From the NCBI RefSeq assembly GCF_029784165.1, contig NC_073694.1, positions 43,941,639-44,005,638 of the forward strand: a stretch of DNA of 64,000 bases. The letters are read 5' to 3'. Below the pieces are notes generated by a model. The model was not told where the DNA came from and did no database searches. It worked only from the letters and a program-made list of their open reading frames with translations. This stretch comes from Wyeomyia smithii (lineage: Eukaryota > Arthropoda > Insecta > Diptera > Culicidae). Below are positions 57,175 through 64,000 of the stretch, in pieces. Within the stretch, counting starts at the first letter, position 1; every line of letters begins with the position of its first letter. Position numbers and translations under genes: made by a program.

Positions 57175-57454
57175 GACGTAGAACTACGTCTTACGACAAC
57201 ATATATAGGGGTACAAATTGTAAAACCGAAAACATCGAGAGCTTCACGAAAATTGCCCACTTTCAGATGTTTCACACTCAGTCAGTTTTCGACGGATTTT
57301 ATTCATTTTTAAAGCAAAAGAAATATACAAAAAGCATACCGCTTCACACCATTAAATTGATTAACCTCAATCGAGTGTATTTCCATACCTATTGCAAAAA
57401 TAATTATTGATATAAGACGAGTTGTCGTAGTTCTACGTTAACCTTGCGGTCGTG
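57175..57454. repeat. dispersed repeat family Q, copy 4, internally deleted
   Basis: The left end GACGTAGAACTACGTCTTAC with ACGACAACATATATAGGGGT and CCGAAAACATCGAGAGC, then a jump to the right end GTAGTTCTACGTTAACCTTG with CGGTCG (57426-57450). ACGTAGAACTACG at the left is matched by its complement CGTAGTTCTACGT at the right, so the family has 13-bp inverted ends. Confidence 0.65.
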
Positions 57455-57725
57455 TCTTAAGAACAACCTCTTCAACACTGTCTTCAACAAAACCGGAGCA
57501 CTAACGGATCTGGATGATATGGGATGCGTCCTATCACGCTTCCCAGTTTTATGTATGAAGATTACTCTTTCTATCCTCCATTTTGCTGGGATATTATTCA
57601 ACCTTAAACTGGCCTCAGAAATCTCAATAAGAGATGAATTAGTATTGCTTCACCTTTTTGAAGCAATGCTGAAAATATTCCATCTACACTTGCAGATTTG
57701 AAAGGCTCAAAGGATATCATAGCAC
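57455..57725 (-). pseudogene. LOA-type LINE, copy 6, RT fragment
   Basis: From the right: ISFEPFKSASVDGIFSALLQK (about 57660-57720), then in another frame IPAKWRIERVIFIHKTGKRD and VLLKTVLKRLF (57460-57601). These are the RT palm approach and the FIPKTGKRD block of LOA-type elements. It is cut on both sides and frame-shifted. Confidence 0.7.
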
Positions 57726-57759
57726 TTTCCACCCTGGTTCTCGTAAAGTTTACTTTCTT

Positions 57760-58960
57760 ATTTACTTAAATGGTCGTACGTTCTTTGACACGGCCTGCAT
57801 AGGGTAGTCCTGTTAATTTACTCGGTCCATGGCTACCTGGCTCCAATTCCGTGGGCACCCGGTGCTCTTCAGACCGTGCTTCATCTGGTCCACCCAACTC
57901 GCTCTTTGCTCCACTCGTCTTTTCATTTCTACCGGTTTTAGAGCGAACACCAATTTTGCAGGCTAGCTATCCGGCATTCTAGGTACATAACCTGCCCCCA
58001 GCGTATTCTTCCAGCTTTAGCCACTTTTTGAATACTGGGTTCGTCTCGTCGAGCATTGTCCACGTGTCATGCCCGTAGAGAACAATCAAATGACCAGGAT
58101 TTGCGACCGCAGTTTATTATGGACCCCATAGCAGGTAATACTTCCTCCGATAAAACGATTCCTAATCTCCTGACTGGAATCGTTGTTCTCAGTTACCAGA
58201 GAATCAAAGTACACAAACTCGTCGACTACCTCGAACTGATCCCCGTCGATTGTTACCGTATTGCCTAGTCGTGTCCTGTCGTGCTCGGACCCAACTACGA
58301 GCATATACTTTGTTTGAGACGTATTAATCTTTTATCCGATCCTATCTACTTCACGTTTCAGTCGGGTACACTGGTCTGCAGCCGTCTCTAGTTTTTTGCC
58401 GCTATACCCACGCCATCCGCAAAGCAATTAAGTAGACCTGATCAATTGGATATAATGCCCAGCATGTAAAACCTCGCCCGTCTCATAACACCCTCCAGCG
58501 TGACGTTAAACATTTGGCAGGAAAGACCTGTGGACCTCAAAAAAAATTCGACGTTCCACCCGAAATCCTCACACAACACTTCACATTCTCCATCGTAGCC
58601 TTAATCAGTCTAGTCAGCTTCCCCGGGAAGCCGTTTTCGTCAAAGATTTTCCATAGCTCTTGTGGGTTTATTTTGTCGTACATGGCTTTGAAATCGACGA
58701 ACAGATGATAAAGGGACCCTAAACTCGTGGCACTTTTGATGGATCTGCCTCAGTGTAAGGATTTGGTCAGTCGTAGACTGTCCTTCCATGAAACCGGCCT
58801 AGTAACTTCCGACAAATCTTCTAGCTAATGGTGACAGGAGTTGGAAAATGACCTGGCAAAACACTTTTAGGCGGCATTCAGGACTGTGATCGTTCGATAG
58901 TTCTCGCAGCCTACTTTGTCGTTCTTCTTGTAGATGGTGCAGTTAACCCCCAGTATTAGT
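57760..58960 (-). pseudogene. RTE-type LINE, RT to C-terminus, third RTE subfamily
   Basis: From the right: CTIYKKNDKVGCENYRTITVLNAA (about 58885-58950), HLFVDFKAMYDKINPQELWKIF and GFPGKLTRLIKATMENVKCCVRISG (58555-58715), then SEHDRTRLGNTVTIDGDQFEVVDEFVYFDSLVT (58150-58300), and C-terminal YGHDTWTMLDE and a MKRRVEQ-like block (57840-58080). The FADD region between is unreadable. Wording differs from the RTEs at 16-20 kb, so it is a separate subfamily. Stops are frequent. Confidence 0.8.
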
Positions 58961-58986
58961 CAGCCTATACACCAGAGAGACGCCGA

Positions 58987-59092
58987 GACACTCACCGTTA
59001 AGGCAACTGTCAACATCAAAACGGGCGATCTGTATAATTTTGCATTGCCGTTATCCGTTTCGATGTTGACAGTTGCCTTAACGGTGAGTGTC
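58987..59092. repeat. near-perfect 38-bp-arm foldback
   Basis: The arms 58987-59024 and 59055-59092 pair over 38 bases with one mismatch; the outer 31 are exact (GACACTCACCGTTAAGGCAA and following). The loop is 30 bases. Weaker pairing continues outside, with GAGA and CCTATA on both sides, to about 58964 and 59115. It looks like a small foldback or MITE, placed right at the broken end of the RTE fragment. Confidence 0.92.
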
Positions 59093-59299
59093 TTGTCATT
59101 TCTCATATCTATAGGTTCACTACCCAGTATGGTATATATAGGGTATAGCAGTGGTATCATAGTTGAATTGGTTCATGTGTAAAACTGCTATGATTTTTTT
59201 TTTTTTTACTACTGTTGCTAGTAAAGGTGCTACGTCATACCAGTGTTTTAGTTTTTTTTCCTGCGTTGCTGTAGTGTAGTGATTAATAAATTTGAATAT

Positions 59300-60330
59300 T
59301 CAGCTACTATGACTTAAAGTGTTCGGAAAGGCCAAAGTGCGCAGTCTCCTCAGCCTCACTGCCTACCGTGCTGGAAAAGGTACCAGCTTACATTGTTTTT
59401 CGAAAAAACAGACAATACGGAAACAATGGATGAATTCAAAAAGCCATATTGGTTTCTCTAACATCCCTCAAGAAATTATTTATAGATATGAAAGCCGATT
59501 ACGACATATCGTTCATAATGATATACAAGCTCAATCAAGACTACATTGAAAACATGTTTTCGCTGATTCGCTTGAATGATGACACGCACGATCATCCGTC
59601 AGCTTTACAGGCCCTTAACCGTTTGCGGTTGATACTTTTGGGAGAAACGCTAAACCAACAGTTGAAGAGGAATCAAAACACACAATGTTCAGTTCTTGAA
59701 GACTATATAATGGCTACACTCTCTAGGAAGCAAGGTCTAAAAAAACAGGACACTGTGAGAGATGTACTCTCTAACAGTGCTGAAGATTCTGATGAAGATG
59801 TCGAAGTGGGAAATCGGAATATTAAGGAATCGACTGAAGAAATGGATGGTAGGCAATATGCTTTCAGGTATATGGCAAGAAGTTTGCTGAAAGAGCATCC
59901 TACTTTAGGAAGTTATACGCATGAACTCGAAGACTAAAGAAACAATGGAAAAAACCCGAACTACGTAGAAGATCTTTCCTTTGATGGGTTAGTGATAAAC
60001 CATCAGATGTGTGGATGGATAACGCTAATAAACTTGAGAAACATTTTGACGCATTGCACAACATGGGAGCTGAATTGGACGAAATTGGTTTTCGAAATGC
60101 TCAAAATGCTGAAAGTGCTCAAAAAACGATTCCCTAACATGCCGGACAAAATTGTAAAAAAAAAAATATGTTGCTACCAGAATCAACATCCGTGTGAAGC
60201 ATATGCAGAAGGTCTTTCTGGAACAAAAACTGCATAAATTCAAATTTCAAAAGAGGCAACCAAAAAATAAAAAGAATCATACAAAAGATAGGAACAGAAA
60301 CAAAAAAAAAGATTTAGCATTTCATTAATT
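59300..60330 (+). pseudogene. P-element transposase C-terminal remnant
   Basis: The main frame (59449-59937) reads SLKKLFIDMKADYDISFIMI, YKLNQDYIENMFSLIRLNDD and DHPSALQALNRLRLILLGE, the conserved C-terminal block of P-element (THAP9-type) transposases, followed by an acidic tail. Before it QK.ILVSLT is separated by a stop at about 59434. After the stop at 59938 further P-like sequence continues in other frames (NKLEKHFDALHNMG near 60030). Across a poly-A run at 60157 comes KKYVATRINIRVKHMQKVFL (60165-60225), like the family's C-terminal KK.ARTRTFIRIKFLN. The THAP finger and catalytic core are absent, and no 31-bp-type termini were found. Confidence 0.8.
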
Positions 60331-61317
60331 GAATAAAAAACATAATGCCAACATATTCTGAAATGCCTTTAAACATTCGTTATACATATCCGAAAATCAG
60401 GTGGTGGTTATTATTGAATGGGTATATTTATGCAATTTTTAAAAAAAATCAGGATCATTTTACGGTTAAAGTACGTTGTTCATCGCAAAAAAAAACAACT
60501 AATTTATATCAAAATTCAACGAAAATAATCAGAGCGTGAACAGTGCTTTCCCCTAGACTCTTCTGGAATTGATTTTATAAAAATTATTTGTTAAATAATT
60601 CAAAACATAAAAAACTATGCATTATCTTCATAAGAGTAATGAACAACATTTGCGATATGACGTCACAGCTGTACGCTCGACGGTTGCTATGATTATTCGA
60701 CTCGCTAACACAATTTTACATACACTTCTTCCACACCCTATATAAACCATACTGGATAACCCGTTCTTTACACTCCTACGGTAGCCCAGATCTCGACGAT
60801 CAGCCGATGCAGCGAGCTTGCCAATTTATCGGAGCCTATTTTTATAATGTCGAATTCGTTTTTATGGCAGGACCATACCGTTCCGGACTACACTTTGCAG
60901 CTGAAAAAAAACACTTTCCGAGCAATTGCAATGGTGTGCGTAATACCACAGGTAGCTGTCACTTTGTTTAGTTTTGATCATTATCGCCATTGTCTTTTTG
61001 TCGCGTTTGTGCTACTGTACGGATTCGGACGATGATGATTTCAAAAGCTTGAAAACTTCCTTTGACAAAATAAAATCCAACCTGATGTTTGACACGCGAA
61101 GAACGATAATCAAAGCATACCGATTTTGACACATTTTTTTTATTTTGACACATACGTGTGAATGTGTTGGTGTCTTCAAAGCTGCACTCTGTTTCTTTCG
61201 CGGACTGTTCGGGACAGAAAAAGGGTAGTCCGGGATAATCCGGAAAATGAAAAAAAAAAAACAGCTATAGGACAAAGTGTAGTCCGCGGGGTAGCTACAC
61301 CGCAAAAACGAAAACGA
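60331..61317. other. no gene recognised; promoter-like patch
   Basis: CCTATATAAACC (60737-60748) precedes a 62-codon frame (60847-61035) with two hydrophobic stretches (AIAMVCVIPQVAVTLF and HCLFVAFVLLYGFG). Composition and spacing are compatible with a small gene, but there is no homology I recognise and the 5' part overlaps no splice-like signals, so it is left uncalled. The remainder is AT-rich. Confidence 0.3.
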
Positions 61318-62990
61318 CATAAGTTCCGCTCCAATGCCGTCCTTTTCGATGGAATTGTTGTTCTTGAGCCGCCGAAGCGATTCTTTAACTTCACTTATTG
61401 TTGGGGGTGACACATCTTCGTAGTTCGTTGCACCGACTACGTCTCCTTCGCTGCTGTTGTGGTCTACTGCTTGCACGCCATTTGGGTGCTCATCGTAGTT
61501 CTACATCCACCTTTCGATCACCTCACGATCCATCGTTAATATTCCTCCATCCTTTTGCCCACACAATTCGGCTCGTGGGACAAAGCCTCTGCGAGATGCA
61601 CTGAGTTTTTAGTAGAATTTTCGTGAGAACTCGAATTCTTCGCATTCCGCCTCTTCCTGGTGGCGCTTTTCTCCTTGAAGAGTTGGACTTGCTGCCTCCG
61701 TTTTAGTTTATATCGCTCCACATTTTGACGGGTGGCTCTACGCAGCTCGCGCTGCTGTCTTCTCGTCCAATATCTGCCGGCATTTTTCGTCAAGCCCCTC
61801 GTTACGTCGATTCGGTTACACGTGTTCCAGGACTTCCTTCGCAGCACTGGTAGTAGCTGTTTTAAGTGTGTTCCAGCGATCATCTTAAGAGGCTTCTTCA
61901 GGTTCACCCTCTTCTGGAAGCGCAGCTTCGAGAGATGACGCGTTCTGTGCTGCAACATCGTGTTGCTTTAGTCGCGCGAGATTATACCATGGTGACGGTA
62001 CCGTATGCTATTTATAACGGATAATTTTTAGCGTATCTTAACCGTCACTAGGTCCGATTTATGTTTTTGTTCTATTTGGTGATCTCCAGGTGAATCTATG
62101 GCGGAGACTATGTTGAAAAAGGTGCTGCGTATGGCCATGTACTTAAAGGTGTCGACGTCGATTAGTCTGAGGCCATTTTCATTCGTCAGTTGGTGTGCAC
62201 TGAAACGTACAATCACTGCTCTATACTCCGCCTCCTGGCTAACCTGAGTGTTGTAGTCCTCGATGATGATCTTGACATCAGCGATCGTTTTCACTCTTCA
62301 ACTACGCCTACAATTCGTCTTTGCCGTCATCGGTACTTCTGAGGTGTGGGCTATGCACGTCAAAAATACTAATGTTGAAGAAACGGCTTTAATACTCAAC
62401 CTGCACATTCTAGAGCTGACCGGCCACCACCCGATCACCCGCTTCTACATCTGTTCCCTGTATGTAACCACCATCGTCCCTTTCCAGCATACCTTACGAT
62501 GCTGAACTTGCGAGTCTTCAATTCCTCAGGAAACACGCGGGTACTTCTTAGAAAGTTGAGAGATCGGCAGTTCCATGTTCCAATAATCCAATCAATGCTC
62601 TGTTTTCGTTGTCTAGATCCTAGCCGATTGTTCCGGTCCATATTGCATTCGTTGCTGTTGTTTTTCATCGGTGCGGGCTTGCAAGGCCAGCAAACAACCC
62701 CATTATGTCGCAGGAGGACCATCGCAGTGCCATTGTTAAAAGTCCCGGGCACTACCAGGACTTCCCAAGAAACTCCTTTCCGAGGAAGGAACACCCGCTC
62801 TCTGTCAGCATGTGGCCAGTAGTCCCACCGGGGTTGGTTACCCGGTCTTTCCACTAGTTGCTCACACATTAGTTGTACCGCGAGAAGGTAAGGGTTCGGT
62901 AACTGGAAGGCTGAGGTTCACTAGTAGGAACTGTTTCGCGACTTTGGACCAGTCATTACCCGACTCGTCCGTTTAGCTTTTTGCTATAAA
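61318..62990 (-). pseudogene. RTE-type LINE, 5' region, endonuclease and linker
   Basis: From the right: an upstream region rich in Arg/Pro (62510-62869), then WIIGTWNCRSLNFLRS (about 62560-62610), the first AP-endonuclease motif (the usual VRSLN is CRSLN). DVKIIIEDYNTQVSQEAEYR (62220-62290; GDFNAQ reads EDYNTQ), NENGLRLIDVDTFKYMAIRSTFF and SDLVTVKIR follow. The linker is ARYWTRRQQRELRRATRQNV-like, RRQQVQLFKEK (61700-61800), and it ends VSPPTISEVKESLRRLKNNN and EKDGIGAELMS (61325-61440) at the start of the RT. The RT is cut off at about 61318 by unrelated DNA. It is the only copy here that keeps the 5' end. Confidence 0.82.
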
Positions 62991-64000
62991 TTTAGTGATA
63001 TCATTGTTGCTATAGGCCTTTTTCTAATATTGTAAAGAAATTTTATTGTTGCTACCGTCAGCGAGGTTTTTCGTAATAACCATGCTCGCATTATAAATGG
63101 AGCAACCAATATTGCTAGATAGAAATCTTGTCCCTCTATCTCAGAATTTGATCAATTAAGATCTATTTACAATACGTACAGTGCTAGTAGATATGTATAT
63201 GTATATGTATAGATTACAACATCAATATTTTAGAACCTAAAGAGTGAATATACATTTATTGTATTGAAGCGTTCATGTAAATCTGTTTTTACAAATAAAA
63301 AATTGAACGAGAAAGGCGGGTCTGACCACTAGGTTCTTAATTTAGATTTTTATTTATTCTTATTGAAACAAAACAAATTCTTCAATTTTTTCTTCAACTT
63401 TTGAAAACCACGCAATGGTAAATATCGATCCAACCACAGTGCTATTTCTTCCACTATAACCAAAATAAACTAGTGCCAGGATCATTTTTAATTTATTAAA
63501 ACACTAGCCATCCAGCAACACAACAAGTCGAACCCCTTTCAAAGATGAAAAAATGCAAAAAAGCATGTAAAAAATCCATATTGGAAAAGAACGTGCAAAA
63601 AAGGATTGTGTGTACATACAGGTGAGGCGAAGCTGCTTAGTTGTGATGCAGAATTCTGTCGCAATGTTCGTAAGATATGCGTGAAATGCTTCACGTAAAA
63701 TTTAGATGATGCGAAACCACATCTATATTGTGTTGAGCTAGCACATCTCTTGTACAAGTTTAAAACTAGTAGGTACAACGAATGTGTGCTGTATTTGATG
63801 CCCTAGCGTATTTTCAATGTATCAGACACCTCCATATCATTACCCTTAGAACGTATTAACCGGTGCTAGTATCGTCAGGATGATTTGTACAGGTATTGAT
63901 AATATTTTTAAGAAGCCAGCTATCGGTAGAGCATCGCAACCAGTAATCAATACTGATGATTTTGGTACTGACTAGATTAATCCAAGTAATAACTGATCGG
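62991..64000. other. no gene recognised
   Basis: AT-rich flank. It contains TATGTA repeats (63192-63213) and an end fragment of the 44250-45600 repeat. A 79-codon minus frame (63539-63778) has no motif. Confidence 0.4.
63309..63345. repeat. end fragment of the GCCTTTCTC-ended dispersed repeat
   Basis: GAGAAAGGCGGGTCTGACCA followed by CTAGGT, matching 45565-45592. Only this end was seen. Confidence 0.6.

Noticed and set aside
60847..61035. small hydrophobic protein downstream of a TATA-like box
   Set aside because: Only 62 codons, no homology recognised, AT-rich surroundings produce TATA boxes often. Left uncalled.
1..64000. LTR retrotransposons or endogenous virus copies
   Set aside because: No paired long terminal repeats, gag zinc knuckle with protease, or integrase motif was seen anywhere.

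Overview
This is a eukaryotic, insect-type window. It is AT-rich, has no operons or Shine-Dalgarno sites, and has no open reading frame that I can tie to a host gene. The repeat repertoire is LOA-type and RTE-type LINEs, a CR1/Jockey-group LINE, tRNA-derived SINEs, hAT elements, a TAA-target MITE, a Penelope-like element and a P-element transposase remnant. From memory of the families this best fits a culicine mosquito (Aedes-like). The species cannot be fixed from sequence alone.

Layout. 0-1.8 kb: the 3' part of a CR1/Jockey-group LINE with an uninterrupted reverse transcriptase (RT) ORF. 1.8-5.5 kb: no gene. 5.5-22 kb: a dense stack of decayed LINEs. It holds a SINE, LOA copy 1 (+) carrying a MITE, LOA copy 2 (-), RTE (+), LOA copy 3 (-), a gap, RTE pieces (-) around a tRNA-like SINE, LOA copy 4 (-), a long RTE (-), a hAT-like element with CCCGGGAA motifs, and a SINE abutting a second CR1/Jockey RT (-). 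22-32.5 kb: quiet DNA with one small retroposon. 32.5-39.3 kb: a SINE, LOA copy 5 (+) split by a hAT element, and two more hAT elements with 8-bp target duplications. 39.3-42.7 kb: no gene. 42.7-45.7 kb: a tandem array split by a retroposon, then a dispersed repeat with inverted ends. 47-53 kb: a dispersed repeat carrying a hAT element, itself carrying a second retroposon copy, followed by a nearly intact Penelope-like element. 53-57.5 kb: repeat fragments and a hairpin. 57.4-63 kb: LOA and RTE fragments (-), a perfect-looking foldback, a P-element transposase remnant (+) and the 5' half of another RTE (-).

No functional host gene, tRNA, rRNA or CRISPR array is supported. The most informative results are nested insertions whose boundaries can be proved. 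At 33035-34176 and at 8339-8715, removing the insert plus one target copy rejoins the LOA reading frame exactly. At 43208-43945 removal rejoins a tandem array. The Penelope-like element differs from an open RT plus GIY-YIG frame by one visible stop codon. A retroposon family of about 740-785 bp occurs three times and I do not recognise it. All family names come from motif recognition, not database searches.
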